The notes: generated by a model from the letters alone, not told the origin. Shown: positions 30,392 through 41,136, numbered from the stretch's first letter. The stretch is DNA of 64,000 bases from Pythium myriotylum (GCA_023091665.1 JALJCQ010000003.1:930001-994000), one strand, 5' to 3'. Translations and numbers: made by a program.

Positions 30392-31252
30392 CTAAACGAT
30401 GTTGTCGTGGTCTTCGTCTTGCAAGTACGCGTCAACGTTTGCATACCGAGCCACAGTGCCAATGACGATGATGGCTGGTGAGTAACTGCGGTCGCTAGCC
30501 TTGTCAGCGATATCCTCGAGCGTGCCGATCAGTGTGACCTGGTTCGGCAGTGTGCCGTTGTGAATTAGAGCAACAGGCGTGTCAGATGGCTTCCCTCTCT
30601 CCACGAGGCGTGAGGCTACAACGCGGAGTGTGCGCGTCGCCATGAGCACGACGAGCGTGTCGACTTTGGCCAGCACATCAAAGTCGATCTCGTCAGGTCG
30701 GTGCAAGGACACGACAAGGAAGCTCTTGCTAAGATCCTTGTGAGTCACCGGCAGGTTTACGACCGCGGGCGCTGCCAGCGCCGATGAGATACCAGGCACA
30801 ACTTCAAAGGCGCATCCAGCGCGGACGAGTGTTCGAATCTCCGAGTAGACGTTTCCGAAGACCATGGGGTCGCCGCCTTTGAGACGGACAACAATGTGGT
30901 TTTCTTGGCACTTGGCAACGAGAATCTTGTCGATGTCGACCTGCTTGGCCGAGTCCTTCTTACCGCCTCGCTTGCCAACGTAGACGGTTTCGCAGTCTCG
31001 CGGAATCAACGCGGAGATCTCGCTGCTGACGAGATCGTCGAGCACGACGACGGTCGCAATGGACAGAAGGTGCTGGGAGCGAACCGTCATCAATCCGGCG
31101 TCTCCCGGGCCGGCGCCGACGAGATAGACCTTGCCTCTGGTGGCGCGGGCGCGTGCTTTGCTCAGTCGCACGGTCGGAAGCACGTAGCGGCCGCAGAGAT
31201 ACGCCAGCAGCGCGCCCGACGCGACGCCCACGGCGACATCCTTGGCAGTCAT
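30392..31252 (-). CDS. Uroporphyrinogen-III C-methyltransferase (siroheme pathway)
   Basis: SAM-dependent enzyme that methylates uroporphyrinogen III at C2 and C7 to precorrin-2, the first step to siroheme for sulphite and nitrite reductases. Single exon, 286 aa. The tetrapyrrole methylase fold starts near residue 40: VYLVGAGPGDAGLMT (glycine loop), VVLDDLVS, VVRLKGGDPMVFG, VVPGISSALAAPA and LPVTHKD. The first 30 residues form a hydrophobic helix with a following basic patch (VGVASGALLAYLCGRY...RLSKARARATRGK), an N-terminal membrane anchor not seen in bacterial CobA. It lacks the dehydrogenase/chelatase half of CysG, which must be encoded elsewhere. Location could be plastid-like remnant, mitochondrial or ER; not resolved. 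Confidence 0.93.
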   Translation of the reverse strand: MTAKDVAVGVASGALLAYLCGRYVLPTVRLSKARARATRGKVYLVGAGPGDAGLMTVRSQHLLSIATVVVLDDLVSSEISALIPRDCETVYVGKRGGKKDSAKQVDIDKILVAKCQENHIVVRLKGGDPMVFGNVYSEIRTLVRAGCAFEVVPGISSALAAPAVVNLPVTHKDLSKSFLVVSLHRPDEIDFDVLAKVDTLVVLMATRTLRVVASRLVERGKPSDTPVALIHNGTLPNQVTLIGTLEDIADKASDRSYSPAIIVIGTVARYANVDAYLQDEDHDNIV

Positions 31253-31525
31253 GGTGGCTCGCGGAATGGGAGATGCACAACCGTCACGGATAGAAACCCG
31301 TATCGATCAAATAGAAATCGCGTGTAACCTGGTTACGCAACGTCCACTGCTATTTCAGTGCATTCAGACCAGCCCCAAAAGTAGCTACTACTGTGAGTGC
31401 GACATGTTCCCACCCAACCTTCCCTCTTCCGCACCGTGTTTTGAGATTTGACTGACTACACACCGTACCTCCTCGCTCATCATCATCGTTCTGGGCCCCA
31501 GGTCCAAGCGCAAACTTCCTCGGGC

Positions 31526-33585
31526 ATGTCGGCGGCCTGCGTCTCGTGCGGCTATGGGCCGCCCATGGACACCAGGTTCTGCCCCAACTGCGGCGCGCGC
31601 ATGGCCGTCGCGATGGGCCATCCGCAGCAGCAGATCCCGATGCAGATCCCCGTCCAAGTGCACGTCGCTTCGATGCCGGTGCAGCAGCCGGGAGTGTACC
31701 CTCAGCAACAGCAGCAGCCGTGGAGCGCAGCGGCATATCCAGGTGCGCTTGGCTGCGACTCGTCTCAGATACGCCGAAGTCTCACAACTCATATTGTCCT
31801 TCAGGTGGAATGCCGCCGCAATCCGCACTGGCTCCGCCCGTGTATCATCCACAAAACTCCATGCCGCAGATGAACATCCCTCAAAACGCCATGCCCCCAC
31901 CCCAAGCCCCGATGAGTTATCAGCAAGGCGCGATGCCTCCCCAGCCCATGCAGAGTTACGTGCCGTCTCCTCCCGCACAAATGAACACCCCACCAGCTTC
32001 AAACTCCCCTTCGAAGCGATCAAACAGTCCGTCGAAACCAAAGATCGACGTTCCGCCAGCTGCAACGGGCGAGGAAGCAGCGACTATCTATAAGCGCATG
32101 CTTGCCGCTGTGCGAGGGGCGAACACCAACAATGACGAAGTCGTTTCAGCCTTCAAGCGTGACTGTAAAGGATACGGACAGGGCGAGATCAAGGCTAAGG
32201 TCTTTCTTCAGAGACTCCCTTCCTACTTTGGAGGTGCGATGATGGTGGAGCACATGCTGCCACAGCTCGCGCGCCTGATTCCCGACGATCGCATGCGCAA
32301 GAAGCTGATCAAAGCTCACGCAAAGTCAAAGGACCAGCAACCTTCTGGAGGAATGACGTTTGAGCGCCACAGTTCGATGTCGTCCATGTCCGCCGGCAGT
32401 TCATTCAGTGACTCGGACCGCCAACGCCCATCCTCTGCATCTGATATGCGCAGTTCCGAAGCTGGCACTGGAAAGTCTGCTAGCGAACGCCTCTCCTCCA
32501 TGACGTCGAAGCTGCGTGTGCAAGGCTACAAGGACAACCCGAAATGTTCGATTTGCGTTGCTGAATTTGACCACCTCAAGAAACGCCGCCATCGCTGTCG
32601 CAAGTGTGGCGCAAGTGTCTGTAGTTTGTGCTCTCCCGCCAAGATGCTCATTCCTCCTGAGCAAGTGGTGTCTGGCACGAAAGACTACGACCCCTCGCAC
32701 CCACAGCGAGTCTGCACAATTTGTGCCCCACTACTACACAACTTCCAGGAAGGAATGATCTCACAGTACGCAAACGCGAACAAAGAGAACCCACACGAGT
32801 CGAAGACTCGGCTTCATCTGCCGTACAGCAAGTCTTTGGAACGCGAGTGTCGGAATGCTGCAGATATCATCGGCAATTTCTTCCGCCCCGAGTACGGAGC
32901 CAACAGCGACCGTTCGATTCCTGTGGCTTTCCTCAAGCGAGCCCACGGCCTAGCATTCCTCACAGTGATCAAAGCCGGTCTTCTAATCTCAGCAAAGGCA
33001 GGCAGCGGCATCGTAATCGCCAAGCTCCCCGATGGTTCCTGGTCCGCTCCATCCGCCATTGGCACTGCTGGTATCAGCGGTGGATTTGAAGCAGGTGGAG
33101 AAATTGTTGAGTTCATGATCATTCTGGGGTCGACGGGTGCTGTCAAGGTATTTCATCGTACACAGGTAAGCATTGGCGGCGGATTGAGCGTGGCAGTTGG
33201 GCCGTACGGGCGAGATGCCAGTGCTCAGGCTGCTGCGAGTCGTGGGGGTGTCAACGCCAACTACAGCTACTCCCACAGTCGGGGCCTCTTCGTCGGAGTG
33301 TCTCTCGAAGGAGCTGTCATCACCAGCCGAGCAGAGGTTAATAGCAACTTCTACGGTAAACAGCTCACGCCCGAAGAAATCCTGAATGGAAGTGTGCCTC
33401 AGCCCCGGGCCGCCCAGTGTCTCTATGACGCGATCAACGACGCGATGGCAGGGGTCGCTCGCCACGAAGCTGCGGCCGCCCAGGCGCAGGGCCGCGGCTG
33501 CATCCACTGCCAGTGCCACCAGTTCGTGAGCAAGAACCCGTTCTCGAAGAAGTGCAAGATCTGCAACCACCAGCACGACAAGTGA
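31526..33585 (+). CDS. Zinc-ribbon, FYVE and SYLF (Ysc84) domain protein
   Basis: Predicted endosomal adaptor linking PI3P membranes and actin. Exons 31526-31742 and 31805-33585 (665 aa). Order: zinc ribbon at residues 5-23 (CVSCG...CPNCG); Pro/Gln/Met-rich linker to about 155; a short helical region; FYVE finger at about 320-379 with CSIC, the ligand-binding RRHRCRKCG and final CTICA; SYLF (DUF500) at about 410-610 with the typical AHGLAFLTVIKAGLLIS and SYSHSRGLFVGVSLEGA segments; and a C-terminal cysteine cluster (CIHCQCHQF...CKICNHQH). Human SH3YL1 and yeast Ysc84 share the SYLF domain, which binds phosphoinositides and F-actin. The FYVE lacks the upstream WxxD motif, which may weaken PI3P binding. 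Confidence 0.92.
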
Positions 33586-33719
33586 GCCGGGGGAACATGG
33601 CTACAGAAAAGAAGTTCGTAACAAGTGCTGTTTGATTTCAATTTAACTACCTTTATCGGTTGGTATCTGTCTGTTGAGTGTTTGGAGAACCAACCCCAAA
33701 GGACAAGAGGAAGACCGAG

Positions 33720-36347
33720 ATGACCGAGTACCACAAGCGCCGCCGCTCGCGCTCGCGCTCCGCCGAGGGCCACAAGCGCGCCCACACAGCCGCGTCGTCG
33801 TCGGCGTCTCGTCATCGCTCGCGCTCGCGCTCCGTCGACCGCGCGCGGCCCGCGGACGCGTTCCCAGAGTTCGACAAGGAAGAAGCCGCGCGGCTCGAGC
33901 GCATCGCTCGACTCGCGGAGGAACGCGCGGCGAAACGCGCTGCCGAGCGGGACGCGGCGTCCGCTGCGGCAGCTGCGCCGGCTGAGCCGTCGGGCGCGGC
34001 GCTAATCAACGGGGCGCGCAGCAGCGGCGTGCCGCTCAAGTTGGACGCGGCCGCCGGCGCCGACGGGAAGACCGACGGCGGTGAGGAGGATGGAGCGCCC
34101 AAGATCAAGGTGCAGTTCCGCTCCAAGGCACAGCGCCAACAAGACGCGCTGGAGCGGCTGGAACAAAAGCGGCGCGAGATGGAGCAGCAGCGGCGGGAGG
34201 CGGAGGAGGCGCGCAAGCAGTTTCTCCAGAAACAGCGAGAGGCCGCCGAGAAGGAACGTGAGGCCCGGCGAAGCGGAAATGACAGAGCGAGGCAGAAGGA
34301 CCACGAGCGTCGGCGAACGGGAGGACGAGATGAAAGGCAGGCATCAAGTGCAGCCTCGTCGTCTTCTAGAGATGCACGCTCTTCCAGCGCGGCGGAGTCT
34401 AGCAGCACGTCTGTAAAAGATCCAACGGATCTACTCAGTGAGCGCGAGAAGCAGGCCATCAAAGACAAGTATTTGGGCAAAGTCGTGCAGAAGAAGAAAG
34501 TTGTTAAGGCCAGCGAAAAGTTTGCAAAGAACTTTCAGTTTGACTGGGAGGCAACTGAAGACACCAGTGCGGATCTTAACCCTCTGTACGCCAAGCGAAT
34601 GGACGTCAACTTGCTCTATGGACGCGGCTACCGAGCGGGTGTAGATATGCGCGAACAGCGCAAACACAACTCGTTTTTGACTGAGCTAGCAGAGAAACGC
34701 CAGCGTGAGCAGCGCCTCGCCGATGAGGCTAGCGGTACGTTGACGAAGGAGCAACTCGATGAGAGACAGCGCGAGCGAGAGCGAGCAATGCGCTCGATGC
34801 AAGAGCGTGAGCGTGAGTTAGTTCGCGATATGGTGGCGCGGGAAGCCCAAACCATGGGCACACACTGGTCTGAGAAATCCCTTGATGAGATGCGCGACCG
34901 TGACTGGCGTATCTTCCGTGAGGATTTCGATATCACGATCAAAGGTGGCAAGGCTCCAAACCCTCTGCGCAAGTGGGAAGAGGCTGAGGGTGTCCCACAG
35001 GCAGTGTTTCAGGCAATTCGCGAGCTCGGTTTCGAGCGCCCCTCCCCAATCCAGATGCAAGCAATTCCAATTGGTCTTCACCGTCGTGATGTCATTGGTA
35101 TTGCAGAAACTGGTTCCGGTAAGACGGCGGCGTTTGTGATTCCGCTCATCTCTTACCTTTACAGCCTGCCCCCAACGATGATCGCGCGTGTTGGCGAGCA
35201 GGGCCCATTGGCGCTGATTATGGCACCGACACGAGAACTTGCTCTCCAGATCGAGCAAGAGGCGATCAAGTTGTGCAAGTTCACCCAGGTAGGACTGACC
35301 GACAAGAAGCGCACAATTCGCACCCTTTCTGTTGTCGGTGGTCAGAGTATCGAAGACCAGGCGTTCAAGCTACGCGAGGGTGTCGACATTATCATCGGTA
35401 CACCAGGTCGTCTAATGGACTGTCTCGAAAACCACTACCTGGTGCTCAATCAGTGCAACTACGTCGTGTTGGATGAAGCTGATCGAATGATTGATATGGG
35501 TTTTGAACCTCAAGTCGTGGCCGTTTTGGAGAATATGGGATCGCTTCTCAAGTCTGAGAACGAAGAAGAAATGGAGCAGCAGCTAACACTAAGTGGTGCG
35601 GGCAAGAACCACAGACTTCGCGTCACGACCATGTTCAGTGCGACCATGCCGCCAGAAGTGGAGAGATTGGCAAAGACGTTCTTGCGCCATCCAGCTATCG
35701 TCAAGATCGGTGATGAAGACTCTGGCAAGAACAAACGTATCGATCAGCGCGTGATGTTCATGAAGGCAAGCAAGAAGCGAAGCAAGGTCATCGAGCTACT
35801 CAGTTCCATTCTTTCTGGTCAGCCGCGTTCACGCAAAGAGAAGGCTGCTGCGGATGCCCACAAAGTCATCGTCTTCGTCAACATCAAGAAAGAGTGTGAC
35901 AGTGTTGCGAAACATATTTCTTCTGAAGGCTTCCGTGCGACTATTCTCCACGGTGGCAAGTCACAAGATCAGCGTGAAGAAAGTCTACAACAATTCCGCG
36001 AAGGTTACTGTGATGTGTTGGTTGCGACGGATGTTGCCGGTCGTGGTCTAGATATCCCAGATGTGACCCATGTGATCAACTTCGACTTGCCTTCGAAGAT
36101 CGAGAACTACTCGCATCGTATCGGTCGAACTGGTCGTGCTGGTAAGGATGGTGTGGCCATCTCATTCCTGACCGATGAGGATGAGGAGATCATGTATGAT
36201 CTCAAACAATACCTCATCTCAACTGACATGCCGGTGCCGCCGGAGCTTGCCTCCCACCCTTCAGCCAAGGCCGCATATGGCGTGCGAGACGAGAAGGGCA
36301 ACGTGATCGCCAAGTCGAAGCGCGACACAGTGATTTTCGCGAAGTGA
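33720..36347 (+). CDS. PRP28: DEAD-box RNA helicase PRP28/DDX23 (spliceosome)
   Basis: U5 snRNP helicase that exchanges U1 for U6 at the 5' splice site. Single exon, 875 aa. N-terminal RS-like region (RRRSRSRS), a long charged coiled coil (about residues 115-210), and the DDX23-specific segment NFQFDWEATEDTSAD...GRGYRAGVDMREQR. The helicase core has every motif: FERPSPIQMQAIP (Q), AETGSGKT (I), APTRELA (Ia), GTPGRLMD (Ib), DEAD (II), SATMP (III), VFVNIKKE (IV), ATDVAGRGLDIP (V) and HRIGRTGRAG (VI). The start is the ATG at 33720; the frame is open slightly upstream but without ATG. Confidence 0.95.
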   Translation: MTEYHKRRRSRSRSAEGHKRAHTAASSSASRHRSRSRSVDRARPADAFPEFDKEEAARLERIARLAEERAAKRAAERDAASAAAAAPAEPSGAALINGARSSGVPLKLDAAAGADGKTDGGEEDGAPKIKVQFRSKAQRQQDALERLEQKRREMEQQRREAEEARKQFLQKQREAAEKEREARRSGNDRARQKDHERRRTGGRDERQASSAASSSSRDARSSSAAESSSTSVKDPTDLLSEREKQAIKDKYLGKVVQKKKVVKASEKFAKNFQFDWEATEDTSADLNPLYAKRMDVNLLYGRGYRAGVDMREQRKHNSFLTELAEKRQREQRLADEASGTLTKEQLDERQRERERAMRSMQERERELVRDMVAREAQTMGTHWSEKSLDEMRDRDWRIFREDFDITIKGGKAPNPLRKWEEAEGVPQAVFQAIRELGFERPSPIQMQAIPIGLHRRDVIGIAETGSGKTAAFVIPLISYLYSLPPTMIARVGEQGPLALIMAPTRELALQIEQEAIKLCKFTQVGLTDKKRTIRTLSVVGGQSIEDQAFKLREGVDIIIGTPGRLMDCLENHYLVLNQCNYVVLDEADRMIDMGFEPQVVAVLENMGSLLKSENEEEMEQQLTLSGAGKNHRLRVTTMFSATMPPEVERLAKTFLRHPAIVKIGDEDSGKNKRIDQRVMFMKASKKRSKVIELLSSILSGQPRSRKEKAAADAHKVIVFVNIKKECDSVAKHISSEGFRATILHGGKSQDQREESLQQFREGYCDVLVATDVAGRGLDIPDVTHVINFDLPSKIENYSHRIGRTGRAGKDGVAISFLTDEDEEIMYDLKQYLISTDMPVPPELASHPSAKAAYGVRDEKGNVIAKSKRDTVIFAK

Positions 36348-36496
36348 GACTCAGGTACGGTAGCTCAGAGGGTGGGCTTCATAAAATATAACCCTCGAGG
36401 GGGCATTCATCGCCGAGGCTGTCTGCCTTTCTTATCGAATAAACCTACTCACCCGCGTACCTCTTCTAGAGCGTCGGAGCCTCAAAGTGGTGCGGA

Positions 36497-37531
36497 TCAG
36501 CTGATCTCTATGGAGACACCAAGATGGTGCGAGTCACTGTCGAAGTTACGCACGTCCATCTGTGCTGACACGCGCGTCTTAAGATGCTTGGAGGTCCGCC
36601 ACTCGTACGCTCCGATGAAGACGCCGTCCGATCCGAGCGAGCTGGCGATCATCTCTTTGTCGGAGACGTTGTACCGCGACCGCAGACGCAGCGTCTTGCT
36701 CTCTTTCCGCGCGTCGTACGAGAATTCCGAGCCGACGAGCAACTCGGGCGACACGATCTGCGCCACACTTAGTTGCACCTTTTTACCCTTGTCCGTGCTG
36801 CAATGCAGAACGATGAGTGTCAGCATCGAGCGCCAACGACGACGTCCACAAAGGGATACCTACACTTCGAGCAGCGCGGCGATGTCATCGTGCGCGTAGC
36901 TGGAAGCAAACTTGAGTTCTGTCACACGCCCAAGGCGATCGCTGTGGTCAAGGCCCACGTCGTACGCGCCGAGTACGCCCAGCGCCACGTCCTGTTCACG
37001 TTGAAACATCTCGTTAGCAAAGTCGTCCATCACCACTCATGACGAAAGAAGACCCACCCCGATCTTGGCGCCGCACGTGGCCTGCAGCGTTGGTCCATTG
37101 ACGGCATCGATCTTGACGCCGGCAAAGACATTCGGATCCCGATAGTCGCATCCGATGCGCGCGAACGACGCCGGCGTCTTCTCGGTCGCGGACTCGCGGG
37201 CCTCGAGCGTGAAGCGCACGCTCTCGCTCGCGCGCAAGTGGGCCTGGAGCTCCAAGTGGCGCTGGGAGCTTATCCGCAGACTGGAGCTGATCATCGGGTT
37301 GAGCTGGCTCTCGAAGACGAGCGCCGAGGCCACGCCGCGCTTGACGCCGCGGTGGAAGAAGGGCGAGACGACCTGTGTCTGCAGCCCGACGCGCGAGCCG
37401 CTGGGCGTGGCCGTGAAGATGGTGGCGGCATGGAGCGAGTGCTCGGTCGGCTCGAGCGGCTCTTTGAACGCGCGGTGGTCCTCCAGGAAGTCGCTGAAGA
37501 GGCAGCTGCTCAGGCCGCGGCGCGCCGCCAT
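36497..37531 (-). CDS. VDAC/Tom40-superfamily mitochondrial β-barrel porin
   Basis: Predicted outer-membrane β-barrel of 300 aa, the normal VDAC size (about 280-300). Exons 37058-37531, 36864-36991, 36497-36797. The sequence alternates polar and non-polar residues in 8-12-residue strands, e.g. SLRISSQRHLELQAHLRAS, ESVRFTLEAR, AQIVSPELLVGSEFSYDAR, HHLGVSIEIS at the end (a β-signal-like last strand). The N-terminal FSDFL helix precedes the first strand, as in VDAC. Identity to animal VDAC is low and I recognise it mainly by pattern. An in-frame ATG at 37783 would add 84 residues, but I prefer 37531. It is divergent from the lactonase gene, 303 bases apart. Confidence 0.7.
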
Positions 37532-37834
37532 GGGATCAGTCGAGCGAGCGAGCACTCTTCCGTGGTCTTCCGCGTGCTGACGCCTCTGCTGGTGGTGGGC
37601 GGTCGTGGTCAGTGGCGGAGCGTGTACGCGTACCCTCCGAAACGGGTTACGAATCAACACGTACCCCTTGGTCCATGCTCGTGCCACCGAAAGAGCATCC
37701 CTGCAGATTTTCAGCCAATCCACTGACGCGGTGTAATCAAGCTGGAAGATCAACTTGGCGATTACGAAGATGCGCAGCCACATCTTCCGACGAGAAAGAG
37801 CTGCTCACTCGGTCTTTCGCCACCAAGCAGCACC
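37532..37834. other. Divergent promoter between the porin and lactonase genes
   Basis: 303 bases shared by two genes transcribed apart. A CCAAT-like ATTGGCTG reads on the minus strand near 37715. The porin frame stays open across most of this region. Confidence 0.4.
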
Positions 37835-38950
37835 ATGGCCGCCGTGCTCTTCGTCGGCACCTACACGCAGAAGCTCGACCACGTCGACGGCAAGGGAAAG
37901 GGCATCTACGCCTTCTCGCTCGACCGCGCGACGGGCGCGCTCGCGCCGCTCGCCACCAACGACCACGTCGGCGACAACCCGAGCTTCCTCACGAGCTCGG
38001 CCACGACCGTCTACGCCGTGAACGAGGCCGGCGAGCCCTCGGCCACGGGCGGCGACAAGCCCACCGGGTACGTCAAGGCGCTCGCCATCGAGGCCGGCGG
38101 CAAGCTGCGCGAGCTCAACACGCTCGAGACCAACGGCGCGTACCCGTGCCATGTGGCCTTGTCTCCCGACGGCAAGTTCCTCGCGGTCTCCAACTACGGC
38201 GGAGGCAACTTCAGTCTCTACCCTGTGAACGCCGACGGCTCGCTTGGCGCGGCCAGCGACGTGCACGGCTTCTCCGGTGCGACCCACGTCGTGCCGGACC
38301 GCCAGGAAGCGTCCCACGTGCATAGCACCACGTGGATCAAGCATGCGGACGGATCCGAAGGCCTGATCGCCGCCGACCTCGGCAACGACTTTGCCGCGCA
38401 GTTTGTGCTGGACAAGCACGAGAAGAAGCTCACAGCGAACACCGCGGTGCCGTTTGCCAAGCGTCCTCCAGGAAGCGGCCCCCGCCACTTCGCGATCCAC
38501 GAGACCCTGCGCGTTGCGTATGTGCTGGATGAGCTGTCAAGTACGATCGGCGTGCATCCGATTGACGCCAAGAGCGGTGCGTTGTCGCACGAGGAGATCC
38601 AGAACATCTCGATGCTGCCTGGCGACTTCAAGAGCCAGACGCTCGCTGCCGACATCCACGTCTCGACGTGCGGCAAGTTCTTGTACGCGTCCAACCGTGG
38701 CCACGACTCGATCGCTTGCTACCGCATCGACTCGTCCAGTGGCAAGCTCGAAACCATCGGCTTTGTTCCTACGCGCGGACAGGCGCCACGTTCGTTCCTG
38801 ATCTTTGGCGAGTTCCTTCTCGCTGCGAACCAGAATTCGGACACTATTGAAGTTTTCAAGATCGACGCCACGACGGGCGAGCTCACATTCACGGGCCACA
38901 GCGTCGCCTGCCCGACACCTGTGTCGCTAAGCGTCGTGCCGTCTGCGTAG
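37835..38950 (+). CDS. 6-phosphogluconolactonase-type seven-bladed propeller
   Basis: Single-exon protein of 371 aa matching the lactonase propeller family (bacterial YbhE/Pgl, PF10282), which hydrolyses 6-phosphogluconolactone in the pentose phosphate pathway. Visible family segments: VLFVGTYTQ at the start, NPSFLT..., GAYPCHVALSPDGKFLAVSNYGGGNFSLYPV (blade 2-3), HVHSTTW, SGPRHFAIH, DIHVSTCGKFLYASNRGHDSI and a final PTPVSLSVV. Some fungal members are carboxy-muconate cyclases, so a different lactone is possible. No signal peptide; cytosolic. Start in a CACCATG context. Confidence 0.9.
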   Translation: MAAVLFVGTYTQKLDHVDGKGKGIYAFSLDRATGALAPLATNDHVGDNPSFLTSSATTVYAVNEAGEPSATGGDKPTGYVKALAIEAGGKLRELNTLETNGAYPCHVALSPDGKFLAVSNYGGGNFSLYPVNADGSLGAASDVHGFSGATHVVPDRQEASHVHSTTWIKHADGSEGLIAADLGNDFAAQFVLDKHEKKLTANTAVPFAKRPPGSGPRHFAIHETLRVAYVLDELSSTIGVHPIDAKSGALSHEEIQNISMLPGDFKSQTLAADIHVSTCGKFLYASNRGHDSIACYRIDSSSGKLETIGFVPTRGQAPRSFLIFGEFLLAANQNSDTIEVFKIDATTGELTFTGHSVACPTPVSLSVVPSA

Positions 38951-39066
38951 AGTTACCTCTTCATCTAGATACAGCAGTGGTGACATTAGTGTTCTCGTGG
39001 CTCTCTATTTTTGAAAGACGCTCCTATTCCTTTCATTCATCCCATTCCGTCGCTATCCCAATCGAG

Positions 39067-40284
39067 ATGCCGCGTGTGCCGTCACCTCCGCTCGGCGTGT
39101 GGTCTGTGGACGCCAACAACGCGAAATTTTCGTCCCTGAAAGACACGCTGGCGACGCTCGTCGAGGGCATCACCCCCATCACACAGAGCTTCCGCCGCGA
39201 TTTGCTCGCGTTCTACAAGGCGACCAAGCTGATACCTCACCCGCAGCTGCTTCCCTTTCACCCAGACGAAGAAGATCCCACATCCAATGGAGAGCTCCTC
39301 ACGCCTGGCAACTCGGCCGTGGTCTACGATCTTGCTGACGTCGACACGCTGACAGTCAAGAACTGGCAGCTGGACGACGGCAGCTTCGCTGGCCTATGCT
39401 TCGCGCTCCAGCACTGTCCAAGGATCCACACCGCTGTGTGAGTTCGAGCTGCTTTCTCGCCCACCTCTTCGTCTCATTTACTAACAGCCTCATGGAACAG
39501 CTTCTTCAACGCCCAGCTCCGCGCAGACCAAGTCGAGACGCTCTGCCGTCTCCTCCCTCGCACACAAGTCACGCGCTTCCACTTGGAGTGGAACACGCTA
39601 CCACCCACGGACGCTGAGCTGGATCCTGCTGTCTTCGCTGAGCTCCTCACGATCTCATCCAACATCTCCACACTTTCACTTCGCAGCTGCGGGCTCAAGT
39701 TGCCGCACGTCGAGGCCATCGCTCGCGCCCTTCGCTCAAACACCAAGCTCGTGCTGCTCAATCTCTTCGAGAATGCTGTCGGCGATGATGGCGCAATGGA
39801 AATCGCCTATGCGCTGCCTTTCAACACGTCGCTGAGATCTCTCTCGTTGGGCAACTGTGGGCTCTCGGGCAAGGCTGCCAAGGTGTTAGTCAACGTGGTC
39901 TCACCAAAGTACGTCGCCCCACCGTCTCTTCTTAAGATGCTGGAAGATGCCGAGTCGCGGATCCATGCAGAACTGGACCAGGCCAAGAAAGCCAAGAAGA
40001 AGCTCGATCGGCACGCTGTGATCCAAAGCCTTGGTCTCCCTGTGCTGGAGACCGTCGAAGGCGTTCAATATGCGAGTGGCAACGCTGTCCTCCAGGACCT
40101 CATCCTCAGCGGCAACGAGGCCATCGAAGAGAGCGACGTGCTCGACATGAACGGCGTCCTGGAGAAGCACCACCAGGCGATGGAGGCGCACCTCAGACGC
40201 ATCAAGCTGCAGAGGATTGCTTCGCTCAAGCCTCTAATCACTCACATGCATACTCACCAGCTCTCGCCGATCTTGCACCTTTGA
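39067..40284 (+). CDS. Leucine-rich-repeat protein (ribonuclease-inhibitor type)
   Basis: 384 aa from exons 39067-39437 and 39501-40284. RI-type LRRs with 28-residue spacing lie at about 105-260 (ISTLSLRSCGLKLPHVEAIARAL, LVLLNLFENAVGDDGAMEIA, LRSLSLGNCGLSGKAAKVL). A charged helix (AELDQAKKAKKKLDRH) interrupts them, then one further repeat and a helical tail follow. Proteins with this layout are common in flagella and in signalling, but I do not recognise the orthologue. The short upstream frame has no earlier ATG. It converges on the next gene, 45 bases between stops. Confidence 0.75.
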
Positions 40285-40329
40285 CTTATCCATTAAATAC
40301 GTACATTTCATTCATCATAACGGCTTCGC

Positions 40330-41136
40330 TCAATGGATCTTCGTGTGGGGCTCGGGCATTGCCAGCTCAGTGAGCTCACGATCTTCAACACGCTCCAATG
40401 CAACAAGTGAAACCAAAAATGGAAGCGTCACACGCAGCGCGAGGCCTAATAGCACGACGAGCCAGGCGATGAGAATGAGCGTGTCGCGCGGGAACGCCGA
40501 CAGCAGCATCTCCTCCACGACGATGTTGTACACGCAGACACGCTGCGTGAGGTCGAGCACGGGCGAGACGCCTTCGACATCTCCACGGACGGCGATTTCG
40601 ACGATGAACTCGCCCGGCTTGATCGGGTTGTCGGGTGCGTCCGGGTCGTCGGGACCGCCCGGCAGGTCGTCGAAGCGGAAGAGCTCTTCACGCTGCTGCT
40701 GCGCTGTACCAGCAATGCCGTCGAGGCGGATCGGCTGCCACTTGCGGAGCAGTTCTTGCGGGATCAGCCGCAGCTTCTCCGTGTTGAGCATGCGGCGAGG
40801 CACTTTGCGGACGACCGCGCCATTGGCGTTCGTGGTCGTGGGGGAGAGAACGACCTGCTGGACGTCGACCGTGAAGGTCGTGGGCAGGCTCGCTGGGTAC
40901 GACAGCTTGAGGTCGTAGACTTTGCTCGGGTCGAGGTCGTGGACGTGGTAGAGCTGGACGTCGCCGCAGATGTGCTTCTGGAAGTCGCGCGATTGCTCCG
41001 GATAGAGATGGACAATGAGCTCGGGCGGCACCGCGTTCGAAAGAGGAAGAAGCGACGCAGAGAATGAGCCCACGCAGAGCAGCAGCAGCGCACGGGAAGA
41101 GCGCGGAGCGCAGCGGCGACGACGTCGGCTCTCCAT
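40330..41136 (-). CDS. Predicted type I membrane protein of the secretory pathway
   Basis: Single-exon protein of 268 aa of unknown function. Signal peptide at residues 1-35 (RRRRRCAPRSSRALLLLCVGS...), a lumenal domain of about 180 residues predicted to be β-rich (VYDLKLSYPASLPTTFTVDV), an Asp/Pro-rich turn (PGGPDDPDAPDNP), one membrane helix at about 222-245 (TLILIAWLVVLLGLALRV) and a 25-residue cytosolic tail. No KDEL or dilysine signal. Few cysteines, so the lumenal domain is not disulphide-rich. The ATG at 41136 is the only plausible start. Confidence 0.75.
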   Translation of the reverse strand: MESRRRRRCAPRSSRALLLLCVGSFSASLLPLSNAVPPELIVHLYPEQSRDFQKHICGDVQLYHVHDLDPSKVYDLKLSYPASLPTTFTVDVQQVVLSPTTTNANGAVVRKVPRRMLNTEKLRLIPQELLRKWQPIRLDGIAGTAQQQREELFRFDDLPGGPDDPDAPDNPIKPGEFIVEIAVRGDVEGVSPVLDLTQRVCVYNIVVEEMLLSAFPRDTLILIAWLVVLLGLALRVTLPFLVSLVALERVEDRELTELAMPEPHTKIH

